Assembly: GCA_036501845.1 (NCBI GenBank)
Contig: DASXZO010000020.1
Coordinates: 1-63,613, forward strand
DNA length: 63,613 nt
Source of the DNA: JBBREP01 sp036501845
GTDB lineage: Bacteria; Actinomycetota; Acidimicrobiia; IMCC26256; PALSA-610
Direction of reading: 5' to 3'
Within the stretch, counting starts at the first letter, position 1, and each line of letters opens with the position of its first letter. Below the pieces are notes generated by a model. The model was not told the origin of the DNA. It saw nothing but the letters and a program-made list of their open reading frames with translations, and did no database searches. Positions 17,190 to 24,705 of this stretch are shown here, piece by piece. Both the position numbers and the translations under genes were made by a program.

Positions 17190-17311
17190 GATCGCTGCCG
17201 ACGCATACACCAGGAAACGGGTCGACGCTCGTGCTGCGCGGCCTCAGCGATCCCGCCAGGCGCGGCATTCCGACCAAGCTCGAGCACGGTTACGAGGACC
17301 CGTTGACCTGA
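17190..17311 (+). pseudogene. STAS-domain gene remnant
   Basis: About 120 bases match the 3' third of the intact STAS gene at 20570-20983. Shared blocks are ACGCATACACC, AAACGGGTCGACGCTCG and GCTGCGCGGCCTCAGCG, with indels that break the frame. No start or upstream STAS sequence remains. The rest of 17142-17563 (422 bases) shows no gene, only a CGGGTTAGACATC motif near 17346 that resembles the leader element at 19045 and 20281, and a ribosome binding site for the next gene. Confidence 0.65.
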
Positions 17312-17563
17312 CGTACGGGACAGACATTCCCGTCGAGGCCACGCTCGGGTTAGACATCGCGCGGATTTGGGCATATGGCTGAACGGTTGTCGCCCACCCT
17401 CTCGGCCACCCGTTCGCTCCAGGAACCGCCTTGAACAGCAGGCCCTCCACCGTCGAGCTCACGGCCTCGCCGGCTCTGTCGGGACAGCCTCGACCGCCGC
17501 ATCATCTGAGCACGGCACGGGCCTCGCCGACTTGATCCGCACATCGTTCTAAGGAGAAGTCCT

Positions 17564-17887
17564 ATGCCACGAGCGTGGAGCGACAAGCGCGAACGTCAGT
17601 ACGAGCACGTCAAGAATGGACTTCTTGAGCGTGGGGAGGCGGAAGGTACCGCCGACGAGGTCGCGGCGCGGACCGTCAACAAAGAGCGAGCCCGTGCCGG
17701 GGAATCCGAGGAGGCAAGCCGCACCTCGACCGATGACATCTCCTCCGGCCGGCGCGGCGGGCTCCGTTCGCACCGCGGGGCGGGTGGCAGGACCCGCGAT
17801 CAGCTCTACAATGACGCCCGGGAGAAGAACATCCCGGGTCGCTCGAAGATGAACAAGTCGGAGCTCGAGACTGCCCTGGGTCGCTGA
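17564..17887 (+). CDS. Small basic protein with Rho-N-like C-terminal module
   Basis: This protein has 107 residues, with AAGGAG 8-9 bases before ATG 17564. The N-terminal module (KRERQYEHVKNGLLERGEA then ADEVAARTVNKERARAG) resembles plasmid-stabilisation/KGG-type stress proteins of actinobacteria. The C-terminal module, TRDQLYNDAREKNIPGRSKM then NKSELETALGR, resembles the Rho termination factor N-terminal fold, a nucleic-acid-binding SAP-like helix pair. A charged Gly/Arg hinge joins them. The stop overlaps the next start by one base, so translation is coupled. Function is unknown; nucleic-acid binding is inferred. Confidence 0.78.
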   Translation: MPRAWSDKRERQYEHVKNGLLERGEAEGTADEVAARTVNKERARAGESEEASRTSTDDISSGRRGGLRSHRGAGGRTRDQLYNDAREKNIPGRSKMNKSELETALGR

Positions 17888-18156
17888 TGGCCACCCGGAA
17901 GCAGATCGCGGCGGCCAAGCGCAACGTCAACAAGGCACGTGTCGGCGCGCAGAAGAAGCGCTCGATCGCGCATCTTCCCGCCAAGACGCGCACCGCGCTC
18001 GGCAAGCAGGGAGCAGCTGTCGCCGCCAGGAAGCGCTCGGGCGCCCGCAGCCCGAAAACCCGTGCCGAGCTCTATGCGGAAGCGAAGGCCCGTGATCTGC
18101 CGGGCCGCTCGAAGATGGGCCGAGACGAGCTTGCTCGGGCCCTCGGCCACCATTGA
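17887..18156 (+). CDS. Small basic Lys/Arg-rich protein with Rho-N-like module
   Basis: This is an 89-residue, strongly basic protein. Residues 1-50 are Ala/Lys/Arg-rich, histone-like (TRKQIAAAKRNVNKA, then AALGKQGAAVAARKRSG). The C-terminal 32 residues (TRAELYAEAKARDLPGRSKM then GRDELARALGHH) repeat the C-terminal module of the preceding protein almost position by position. ATG 17887 shares a base with the upstream TGA. It probably binds DNA or RNA; the role is unknown. Confidence 0.77.
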   Translation: MATRKQIAAAKRNVNKARVGAQKKRSIAHLPAKTRTALGKQGAAVAARKRSGARSPKTRAELYAEAKARDLPGRSKMGRDELARALGHH

Positions 18157-18179
18157 TCCCGACCAACAAGGAGCGCGTC

Positions 18180-18407
18180 ATGCCATCGAAGTCCGCCAAC
18201 GTCAAGAACGAGAAGCAGTACGAGGCCCTCAAGGACAAGGGCATGTCGAAACAACGGGCCGCCAAGATCGCCAACTCGACCGACGCGTCCAAGCACGGCG
18301 GCAAGAAGTCCCACAGCGGCTCGGGCAAGTCGAACCAGGGTGGGACGACGGCACAGCACAAAGCCGCGGGCCGCAAGGGTGGCACGGCTGCCGCCAAGAA
18401 ATCCTGA
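18180..18407 (+). CDS. Small KGG-type basic protein
   Basis: This is a 75-residue protein. The start ATG 18180 follows AAGGAGCGCGTC; an ATG-like start at 18153 overlaps the previous gene and has no binding site. The N-terminal stretch KNEKQYEALKDKGMSKQRAA then KIANSTDAS is the same module as the N-terminus of the 17564 protein. The tail is Gly/Lys/Ser-rich (GGKKSHSGSGKSNQGG, AAGRKGGTAAAKKS), like small KGG-type stress and sporulation-associated proteins. It lies in a run of four small genes with short gaps. Confidence 0.76.
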   Translation: MPSKSANVKNEKQYEALKDKGMSKQRAAKIANSTDASKHGGKKSHSGSGKSNQGGTTAQHKAAGRKGGTAAAKKS

Positions 18408-18432
18408 CCGCTATCCACGAGGGAGACGTGAC

Positions 18433-18864
18433 ATGACGACTGCCCGAGAAATCATGACCGCTGACGTCGCCTATTGCCCGGACGACACCACCGCGGCCGA
18501 CGCGGCGCGCCGGATGGCCGACAACGACATCGGTGCGGTCCCGGTCTGCGACGCCGACGGCCGCCTCGCCGGTGTTATCACTGACCGAGACCTCGCCGTC
18601 AAGATCGTCGCTGCAGGCCGCGACCCCGAATCGGTCCATCTGGGTGAGCTCCTCGACGGCGGAGAGGTCGTCACCATTGGCGCCGACGACAGCGTCGAGG
18701 AGACGATCCGGACCATGAAGGACCATGCCGTGCGTCGCCTGCCCGTCATCGACGGAACCGCGCTCGTCGGAATGGTCAGCCAAGCCGACATCGCCCGAGC
18801 AATGCCCGACGCGAAGATCGGCGACCTCGTCGACGCCATCTCCAGCGCGCCTCCGAACGGATGA
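18433..18864 (+). CDS. Tandem CBS-domain protein
   Basis: This is a 143-residue stand-alone CBS pair (a Bateman module). The first CBS has AREIMTADVAYCPDDTTAAD and IGAVPVCDADGRLAGVITDRD; the second has VVTIGADDSVEETIRTMKDH and VRRLPVIDGTALVGMVSQAD. Such pairs bind adenosine nucleotides and signal energy state; in mycobacteria, stand-alone CBS proteins of this layout are hypoxia-induced. ATG 18433 follows GAGGGAGACGTGAC. It sits 25 bases after the KGG-type gene, so the four genes from 17564 probably share a transcript. Confidence 0.9.
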   Translation: MTTAREIMTADVAYCPDDTTAADAARRMADNDIGAVPVCDADGRLAGVITDRDLAVKIVAAGRDPESVHLGELLDGGEVVTIGADDSVEETIRTMKDHAVRRLPVIDGTALVGMVSQADIARAMPDAKIGDLVDAISSAPPNG

Positions 18865-18882
18865 CACCACAACGCAGCGCTG

Positions 18883-18999
18883 GTGGATTTTATCCTGAAG
18901 CAACTGCGGGTACGAGTCCACATCGAAGACCTGCCCGCGGCAACGCTCTCCTGCGACTTCTGGCTGGAAAGGGGCTGCAAGCCGCCTGAAATGTTGTGA
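18883..18999 (+). CDS. Possible 38-residue ORF
   Basis: From GTG 18883 a short frame reads VDFILKQLRVRVHIEDLPAA, then TLSCDFWLERGCKPPEML, and stops with TGA 18997-18999. Composition is protein-like, unlike most shadow frames here, but there is no convincing ribosome binding site and I recognise no family. It could be the tail of a lost gene. Nothing else is visible between the CBS gene and the leader at 19045. Confidence 0.25.
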   Translation: MDFILKQLRVRVHIEDLPAATLSCDFWLERGCKPPEML

Positions 19000-19044
19000 A
19001 GTTCGGCCTTTCCTGCGAACCAGCCAATCAGTAGGATTTGTGCC

Positions 19045-19065
19045 CGCGGTTAGACAGCAGCCGTT
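19045..19065 (+). promoter_or_regulatory. Shared leader element, copy 1
   Basis: CGCGGTTAGACAGCAGCCGT ahead of the CxxC mini-protein gene at 19091 is nearly identical to 20281-20302 ahead of its relative at 20334 (one base inserted). Distances to the start codons are similar (about 26 and 32 bases), so it is more likely a promoter or 5' UTR element than chance. A weaker match, GGGTTAGACATC, lies near 17346. Confidence 0.45.
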
Positions 19066-19090
19066 CACTCCCTAGAACCCGGAGGCGAAC

Positions 19091-19291
19091 GTGCTGGCAC
19101 GAGACGGCACTAGGACACCGAGCGAGTCTCTCGATCTCGTCGTGAAGATCCCTTGCCCCGTCTGTGGCGCTCTCTTGAGCGCGGACGGCAGCGGCATCTC
19201 ACAGGCCATTCATGACAGCAGCGGCGGACAACGCGCCTGGGTGCTGACCATGGACGGCAAAGAGGCGCATCGCTGCCCGCTCCCCGCCTAA
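19091..19291 (+). CDS. CxxC mini-protein, paralogue 1
   Basis: This is a 66-residue protein from GTG 19091, preceded by GGAGGCGAAC. It has a CPVCG knuckle near residue 22 and a terminal HRCPLPA, which together could hold one zinc ion; between them lie QRAWVLTMDGKEAHRC. The layout, CP-x-C then about 40 residues then HRC, is shared with the protein at 20334, and both have the same leader element. I recognise no named family. The compact size and knuckle suggest a regulatory or stress role, which is inference. Confidence 0.6.
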   Translation: MLARDGTRTPSESLDLVVKIPCPVCGALLSADGSGISQAIHDSSGGQRAWVLTMDGKEAHRCPLPA

Positions 19292-19429
19292 CGGCGCGAC
19301 GCGCGGCGTGTGACAGGACAGCACACTCACCGGTGACCCTTCGTCGGCACCGCCCGTGCCTTCGAACTCACCTCCGGGTTCGCCCAAAGCTGCGCAGCCA
19401 TCACTCACGCAACGGCCTGGATGGAGCGG

Positions 19430-20152
19430 TCAGCGGGACCCTGCGTCGGGGAGTTCGCCGGTGTCTGCCACATGCTGGGCGACATCCCGAAGTTTCATAT
19501 TGAGCTGCTGCGACCTGCGGCGCAGGCTATCGAAGGCATGGTCGAGCGTGACTTTGTCCGTGGTGGCGATGATGCCCTTCGCTTCGCCGATCAGCTCGCG
19601 GCTCTCGAGCGCGGCCATCAGGTTTTGGGTCAGGGCGTAGGTTTTCCAGTAGACCTCGGCGTTGCTGACCGCGACGGCTGCCTGTTCAGCGAACAGACGC
19701 GCCAGGTCAACGTCGGCCTCGCTCAGGACGAGTGGCGTCGAGGAGTAAAGGTTCATCGCGCCGACGGTTTCACTGTCGAGGCGCATCGGCAACGACAGTG
19801 AACTAACAATCCCGTGTTGCGCGGCAGCCTCAGCGAAGTGCGGCCATTGTTCATTGTGTTCAGCGATCGTCTCGAGGCGCACGATCTCGCCGGTCCGATA
19901 CGCAGCGAGGCACGGGCCGTCGTCAGCCTCGTATTGCGCGGTATCGAGCGGGAGTGCCGCGTCGCCGTAAAACGCTGCTGTTGTGGGACCGTCCCCGCGT
20001 TGCAGGGTCACTCCAGCGTTGTCCGCGCCGACCGGGCTTTGGCAGGCGATGTACGCGACGCGCGCCAACGTGTCGTGCAGGCTTTCTTCGCTGACCATGG
20101 ACTGGTTCAGCGCGACGAGGAGCTCGGCGAACCCGTCGGGGTACTCGGCCAT
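19430..20152 (-). CDS. GAF-ANTAR RNA-binding transcription antitermination regulator
   Basis: This is a 240-residue protein. A GAF domain covers about residues 10-165 (DGPCLAAYRTGEIVRLETIA, then LSLPMRLDSETVGAMNLYSS, AVAVSNAEVY). An ANTAR domain covers about 175-230 (LESRELIGEAKGIIA, then DHAFDSLRRRSQQLNMKLRD) and binds paired RNA hairpins to block termination. GAF-ANTAR pairs are typical of actinobacteria. The start ATG 20152 has AGAGAGG upstream. The ligand is unknown. It is convergent with the first mini-protein and divergent from the second, so it could act on transcripts of this stress cluster. Confidence 0.9.
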   Translation of the reverse strand: MAEYPDGFAELLVALNQSMVSEESLHDTLARVAYIACQSPVGADNAGVTLQRGDGPTTAAFYGDAALPLDTAQYEADDGPCLAAYRTGEIVRLETIAEHNEQWPHFAEAAAQHGIVSSLSLPMRLDSETVGAMNLYSSTPLVLSEADVDLARLFAEQAAVAVSNAEVYWKTYALTQNLMAALESRELIGEAKGIIATTDKVTLDHAFDSLRRRSQQLNMKLRDVAQHVADTGELPDAGSR

Positions 20153-20280
20153 GACATGCCTCTCTGGCGGAGGCAGTCGAGTCCCTGCGCGTTCAAGGTG
20201 GGCCGACCCCGGTATCGATCCAGACTAGCAGCAGCCTCGCGCCGGCTTGTTCCGCCAGCAGCGTCGCCATATCTTTGGTA

Positions 20281-20302
20281 CGCGGTTAGACAGCCAGCCG
20301 TT
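20281..20302 (+). promoter_or_regulatory. Shared leader element, copy 2
   Basis: CGCGGTTAGACAG then CCAGCCGTT repeats the element at 19045-19065 with a single inserted C. It precedes the second mini-protein/STAS gene pair. Both copies are followed by a CCTAGAACCCGGAGG- or CACCTGACCGGAGG-type ribosome binding region, which suggests duplication of a promoter-to-start unit. Confidence 0.45.
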
Positions 20303-20333
20303 GCTTTCCTTGCACCTGACCGGAGGCAACGTC

Positions 20334-20573
20334 GTGGCGTCCGTCGCCGAACTTCGGCAGAGTTGGTTTCGCTCCGACGCGTCGGCGCCGACCTGCCCGA
20401 TCTGCAAAGCGATTCCCGCGTTCGAAGGCATCTCTCTCACTCGTGCGGAATATGACCCGCTTGCGTCCTGCACTGGTGGAGCCTGGACTGCACGCGGCGG
20501 CAAGCGCTCACACCGCTGCGAATCGACGACGCTGCTCAAGCCGGTCGACAATGCTCGCCCACGGTCGACATGA
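20334..20573 (+). CDS. CxxC mini-protein, paralogue 2
   Basis: This is a 79-residue protein. The GTG at 20334 is preceded by CGGAGGCAAC, matching the start context of the gene at 19091. It reads TCPICKAIPAFEGISLTRAE, then GGAWTARGGKRSHRCEST, so it has the same CP-x-C and terminal HRC framework as paralogue 1, with a longer N-terminal helix (SVAELRQSWFRSDASA). Its stop overlaps the STAS gene start (ATGA), so expression is coupled to an anti-sigma-antagonist-type protein. Zinc binding is inferred and no function is assigned. Confidence 0.6.
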   Translation: MASVAELRQSWFRSDASAPTCPICKAIPAFEGISLTRAEYDPLASCTGGAWTARGGKRSHRCESTTLLKPVDNARPRST

Positions 20574-20983
20574 ACCGCAGCACGCCGCAAGGCCGTGACG
20601 GAGACATCACCACGCGCGCTTCCGGACACGATGCGAAGCATGACGGCGAGACGCCGGCTCGATCGGGAGCACTGGGCGCCTTCTCGTACAAGACGAGCGT
20701 CGAGGCGAACAAGATGATCGTCGAGCTCCAGGGCGAGGTCGACGTAGCGGCAACCGCTGAACTGCGCGATCTCTTGCGCGACGCACTCGCGCAGGCCACG
20801 GACGTGGTCGTCGATCTCGCCGCGGTTGGCTTCATCGACTCCTCCGGTATCGGCGCGCTCATCGCCGCCAACGCATACACCGAGGAAAACGGGTCGACGC
20901 TCGCGCTGCGCGGCCTCAGCGCCCCCGCCAAACGCGTCATCCAGATCCTCGGTCTCGAACAGACGCTGACCATCCGAACGTGA
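20570..20983 (+). CDS. STAS-domain anti-sigma factor antagonist
   Basis: This is a 137-residue protein with a STAS fold from about residue 35: MIVELQGEVDVAATAELRDL, then DVVVDLAAVGFIDSSGIGAL, the phosphorylatable Ser in the usual DSSG position, and LRGLSAPAKRVIQILGLEQT. Such proteins release sigma factors by binding an anti-sigma kinase. The N-terminal 30 residues are polar and disordered-looking. A partner-type kinase gene lies convergently just downstream but is frameshifted. A decayed copy of this gene's 3' third lies at 17190-17311. Confidence 0.9.
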   Translation: MNRSTPQGRDGDITTRASGHDAKHDGETPARSGALGAFSYKTSVEANKMIVELQGEVDVAATAELRDLLRDALAQATDVVVDLAAVGFIDSSGIGALIAANAYTEENGSTLALRGLSAPAKRVIQILGLEQTLTIRT

Positions 20984-21012
20984 CCAAACGACACGACGCG
21001 CCCGCAGCGTGC

Positions 21013-21395
21013 TCACGTCTGAAGAGCAGCGACAGTGAACCAAACGGTGATGCCGGCGTCCTGGCGGCTGATACCCCAGTTATGTGCGAGTTCTTCGACC
21101 AGTTTGAGGCCCCACCCACCAATCTGATTTGGGTCGCGTGCTCGTATGCCCGGCGGTGGACCACCGTCGATGACCTCGACACACAGCAGCGGCGCTTGCC
21201 ACGAGACCCGCACCGTGTAGGGCTCGCCCCATACAGCACGGCGTTAGTTGCGAGCTCCGACACCAGCAACCTCGCGACCTCGGCAGCCTCCTGTCCGACG
21301 ACATCCACCGCAAGTCGCTCGATCTCGAGGCGCGCCAAACCGACCGAATCAGGAGAAGGCTCGAGCGTTAGCTCCACGATCGGCCAGTCGTGCAT
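21013..21395 (-). pseudogene. Anti-sigma regulatory kinase (HATPase_c), frameshifted
   Basis: From ATG 21395 (MHDWPIVELTLEPSPDSVGL) the frame reads a GHKL ATPase N-box, LLVSELATNAVLYGASP, then becomes nonsense. The neighbouring frame continues VRVSWQAPLLCVEVIDGGPP, then IGGWGLKLVEELAHNWGISR, the G1/G2 boxes of an RsbW/SpoIIAB-like kinase, to the stop at 21013. The join falls near 21218-21232, in the stretch encoding GASP-YTVRVSW, so one base is gained or lost. If the shift is real, the STAS protein here has no functional partner. A sequencing error is the alternative. Confidence 0.75.
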
Positions 21396-21650
21396 CTTGA
21401 CCGCTCCGATCGAGGGGCGCTGCCGCAGATTCGTGCGGTACCCAGTGCCGCGTGGCGTCGAACGTCGAGTAGCCGATCGATGAGTAGGGATGGACTCGGC
21501 CCTAGCGTGCTGAATGCGACCCCGGCGCCCTAGCTCCCTTGTCCGATTCGTCCAGATCTGAGACAATCTCACCGGCGAGCACGTCTCTGACCGGGGGCGA
21601 CAAGTTCGAAAGAGATCCCACAAGGCCCGCAAATTCTGGAGGCCGAAATC

Positions 21651-22715
21651 GTGCCGTACACCTATCCGATCGAACCGAGCGACGTTCGAGGACCGAGCCG
21701 GCCAATTCGTGGCCTTCGGCGTACCCGCTGTCGATGTGGAGCGAATGCGTTCGACCATTACCGACATGTGGCTCGACGGCCCGGGCGGTTGGGTCTACGA
21801 GTGGTCGGCGCTGGGCCGCGAATACGCCGAGAAAGGCGAGCACTATCTGGCGTCTTTGGTGTACGGCTGCGCCAAGTTCCCGTGTCTGGCCCACGAGCCG
21901 CGCGCGGTAGCCCTCACGAAGCAGGTCGAGGAGTTTTTGGCCGCGTCCGCAACGTTCCCTTTGCACTTCGAACGCCGAGTTCTCGACGTTCCCTACCGCG
22001 GAGCACACGTCGAGGTTCCGGTGCACATCTACTCGGCGACCGGGGAATACGAGCGCCGGTGCTGCTGATGTCCGCCGGTGTGGACACCTGGAAGATGGAC
22101 ATCCACGGGATGATCCTCGCCGCAGCGCAACACACCGGTGCGACGGTGGTCGCCTTCGATATGCCTGGCACGGGCGAAACCGCGCACGTGCCACTCAACG
22201 CTGACAGCGACGAGGTAGTCCTGGGCCTCGTTGACGCGGCGCGGAACATTGGGAACGGAATCGTCGGCGTCATCGCCTTCTCGTTCGGAGGCAACTTCGC
22301 TGCCATGGTCGGATTGCGCGGCGTGGTGAACGCGGCGGTGAACGACGGAGGCCCGGTGAAGGACAGCTTCACTGCCGAGCACCTCGGTCGGCTCCCCTTC
22401 GGCATGTTCGACATCGTGGGCAACGCCATCGGTTTCGACTCGCAGCCGAGCCTCGACGAACTCACCTCCGCCGGCGCAGAACTTTCGCGCGCCAAGCTGT
22501 TGGAGCAGCGTGCGAATGGCCCGATGTTCGTCATCAACGGCGCCGACGACTACTTCGTCCCCCAATCCGACACGCTGGTGTTCGAAGGACGCCCCGACAC
22601 CGAAGTCCACCTCATTGAGGGAACGGGCCACGTCTGCCTATCGAAGCTCGACATCGTGCTCCCGATGATGCTCGGCTGGCTACGCGAACGGCTCGCCGGG
22701 AACGCCTCGCCGTAG
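21651..22715 (+). pseudogene. FrsA-like alpha/beta hydrolase, frameshifted twice
   Basis: GTG 21651 follows CTGGAGGCCGAAATC and reads VPYTYPI. The phase then shifts near 21675 to TFEDRAGQFVAFGVPAVDVE, and returns to the first phase near 22045-22062 to continue PVLLMSAGVDTWKMDIHGMI, VVAFDMPGTGETAHVP and IAFSFGGNFAAMVGLRGV. The last is a nucleophile-elbow-like turn with Gly-x-x-Phe in place of the usual Gly-x-Ser. It ends PMFVINGADDYFVPQSDT and EGTGHVCLSK. Together the pieces form about 354 residues of an FrsA/DUF1100-type esterase. Two compensating shifts leave most of the domain readable but the gene as given cannot make it. Confidence 0.75.
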
Positions 22716-22755
22716 TGCGATGGATCACTGCCAAAGCCGAGGCACGGGGTTGACG

Positions 22756-23585
22756 ATGGACGTAGCGGACGCAACACGTGCGACCGCTGCCGCTACGTCG
22801 ATCGCCTCGGCGCTGGGACTGGCTGTCGACGACGCGGTCGTGCTTCAGAACTCGAACAAGCTCGCGCTGCGCCTCCTGCCCTGTGACGTGATGGCCCGCG
22901 TGGCGCCCGCGGCCCAGCAGTGTGCAGCATTCGAAGTCGAGCTGGCGCAACGGCTGGCCGACACCGACAGCCCGGTGGCTCGGCTGGACCCGCGCGTGGA
23001 GCCTCGCCCTACGGGCGCGACGGCTTCGTGGTCACGCTGTGGACCTACTACGAACCCGCGACCCAGCGAGAGGTCGGCGCAGCCGACCACGCGCACGCGC
23101 TCGAGCGGCTGCATGCCGGCATGCGGAACCTCGAGGACGCGATCGCGCCACACTTCACGGACCGAGTCGCCGAGGCCGAACAACTCGTTGCGAACCGCGA
23201 CGACACACCCGACCTCGACGACGCCGATCGTGCGCTCATCGCCGACACGCTGCAACGCCAGCGGCAAGCGATCGTCGACCGCTGCGCCGCCGAGCAGTTG
23301 CTGCACGGCGAACCGCATCCCGGCAATGCGCTGAGCACGAAGCACGGGCTTCTGTTCATCGACCTCGAGACCTGTTGCCGCGGGCCGATCGAATTCGACA
23401 TCGCCCACGCGCCGGACGGGGTCAGCCCGCTGTCTCGCATCGCCGATCAGGAACTCGTCCGCGAGTGCCGGATCCTCATGCTCGCGATGGTCGCCGCATG
23501 GCGCTGGGATCGAACCGACGAGTTCCCGGAGCGCGAGCGAGCGCGCCGCGACTACGTCAACGCCCTACGCGCCTGCAGCTCATGA
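22756..23585 (+). pseudogene. Aminoglycoside-phosphotransferase-family kinase, frameshifted
   Basis: From ATG 22756 the first phase gives NSNKLALRLLPCDVMARVAP and FEVELAQRLADTDSPVARLD. Near 22998-23012 coding shifts to the next phase: SPYGRDGFVVTLWTYYEP, LERLHAGMRNLEDAIAP, the catalytic-loop-like LLHGEPHPGNALS (Glu where HGD is usual) and LLFIDLETCCRGPIEFDIAH. The joined product would be about 276 residues. It is a small-molecule kinase fold; resistance cannot be inferred. Its stop overlaps the convergent gene by 6 bases. Confidence 0.75.
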
Positions 23586-24353
23586 GGTCGGGAGCGCCGA
23601 CACAGTGGCACCCGGATCGATGTAGTAGTTGCCGAGCGGCAGGTTCGTGTCATGCTCGCAGACCAACCCGACGTTCGAACCCGCCGGCGGTGTGATCACG
23701 GCCCGGTTACTGATCGTCTGCACGTCCTGTCCCGGAGCCGAGTTCAACGACGTGGCCGAGGAGGCGACCGTGACGGTGTAGGTGGTGTCGTTCGTCGCGA
23801 TGACGAAGCAACGGAAGATGTCGCTGGCGTGCGCCGGTCCGAAGTCGACGACCGTTGCGTTCCACGTGACGAGCTGCTTGCCGGCTGGTACGAACATCTG
23901 GAGAATCGCGGATTTGGAACCTCCTCCATCGCCCAACGCGCCTTGACTCACGGAGGTGGTCGACGCCAGCTTCGGCGCGGCAGTTGCAGCACCCTTCTGC
24001 GCGAGTACCGCCCACTTGGCGGTGTTCGTCGGCACGACGGCGGAGCTCGCGGCGGTCGCGAGGTAGCTCGAACCCTGATACGCGACCGCGTCGTTCACCG
24101 CATACGCGGTTCCACTCGCCCACGTGCCGCGCCAGTTGACGCCGCGCTGATTCCACGTGATCGTCTGCTCTGTCGCCTTGCATTTCACGCCGGCCTGCGC
24201 GTCGATCACGCGCAGCGCACCCTTCGTCGCGGCCGCAGTGCTCACGCAGCCCGTGAACACGCCGCCCGGACTGGTCGGGATCGCGGCCCAAGCACCGGCG
24301 ACACCAGCGATCGCCGCGGCGACAATGAGGACAACGACGAACGACTTGCGCAT
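23580..24353 (-). CDS. Secreted protein with carbohydrate-binding-like motif
   Basis: This is a 257-residue exported protein with a signal peptide MRKSFVVVLIVAAAIAGVAG ending near AWA. After a Cys pair (GCVST, VKCKA) comes VNWRGTWASGTAYAVNDAVA, then YQGSSYLATA, a pattern like family 5/12 carbohydrate-binding modules with their exposed Trp and Tyr. The rest is beta-rich with a Cys pair (RCFVI, LVCEHD). Many actinobacterial cell-surface proteins share this build. No catalytic domain is seen. Confidence 0.75.
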   Translation of the reverse strand: MRKSFVVVLIVAAAIAGVAGAWAAIPTSPGGVFTGCVSTAAATKGALRVIDAQAGVKCKATEQTITWNQRGVNWRGTWASGTAYAVNDAVAYQGSSYLATAASSAVVPTNTAKWAVLAQKGAATAAPKLASTTSVSQGALGDGGGSKSAILQMFVPAGKQLVTWNATVVDFGPAHASDIFRCFVIATNDTTYTVTVASSATSLNSAPGQDVQTISNRAVITPPAGSNVGLVCEHDTNLPLGNYYIDPGATVSALPTS

Positions 24354-24459
24354 GCCCAGTTCTCCGATCCGACCGATTCCCGCACAGTCTGTGTGTCAGT
24401 CGCGTCGCACGGCAAAGGCGGAGGTCGGCGTCGCGCCAGAGACATCGCTTCGTTGACCA

Positions 24460-24699
24460 TGCGGTGGCGACACCTTGACGACGCCAAGCCTCGCGAACAT
24501 CGAGCTCGTGCAGGTAGGTGGTCAAGCGGCCGCTCGGCGCCCGCATTTGAAACCCCCACGCGAGACCGACCGGTACTCCGTCGACGTAGGCGGTCTCGAG
24601 ATACGTCGCGGTGCGTGCCGTGCCGAAGGATGACTTGTGTCCCTTCAGTACCTCTGTCAGGTACTGGCGGGGCCAAGGTGCGCCGTATCGAGGCAAGAA
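24460..24699 (-). pseudogene. GNAT acetyltransferase fragment
   Basis: About 80 residues read FLPRYGAPWPRQYLTEVL, VDGVPVGLAWGFQMRAPSGR and TTYLHELDVREAWRRQGVAT, clearly the first half of an aminoglycoside 3-N-type GNAT fold up to the acetyl-CoA-binding R-x-x-Q/G-x-G/A loop. The homology stops abruptly there. The rest of the acetyl-CoA site is missing, and no start is evident upstream of 24699, where the divergent SMP-30-like gene begins. It is a dead fragment at the right edge of the accessory region. Confidence 0.65.
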
Positions 24700-24705
24700 T
24701 GCCGC

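Noticed and set aside
14498..24699. Search for a direct repeat of the tRNA-Ser 3' end as a right attachment site
   Set aside because: By eye I found no second copy of the tRNA 3' end (ATCCCACTCCCTCCG) near 24-26 kb, so no att site is claimed.
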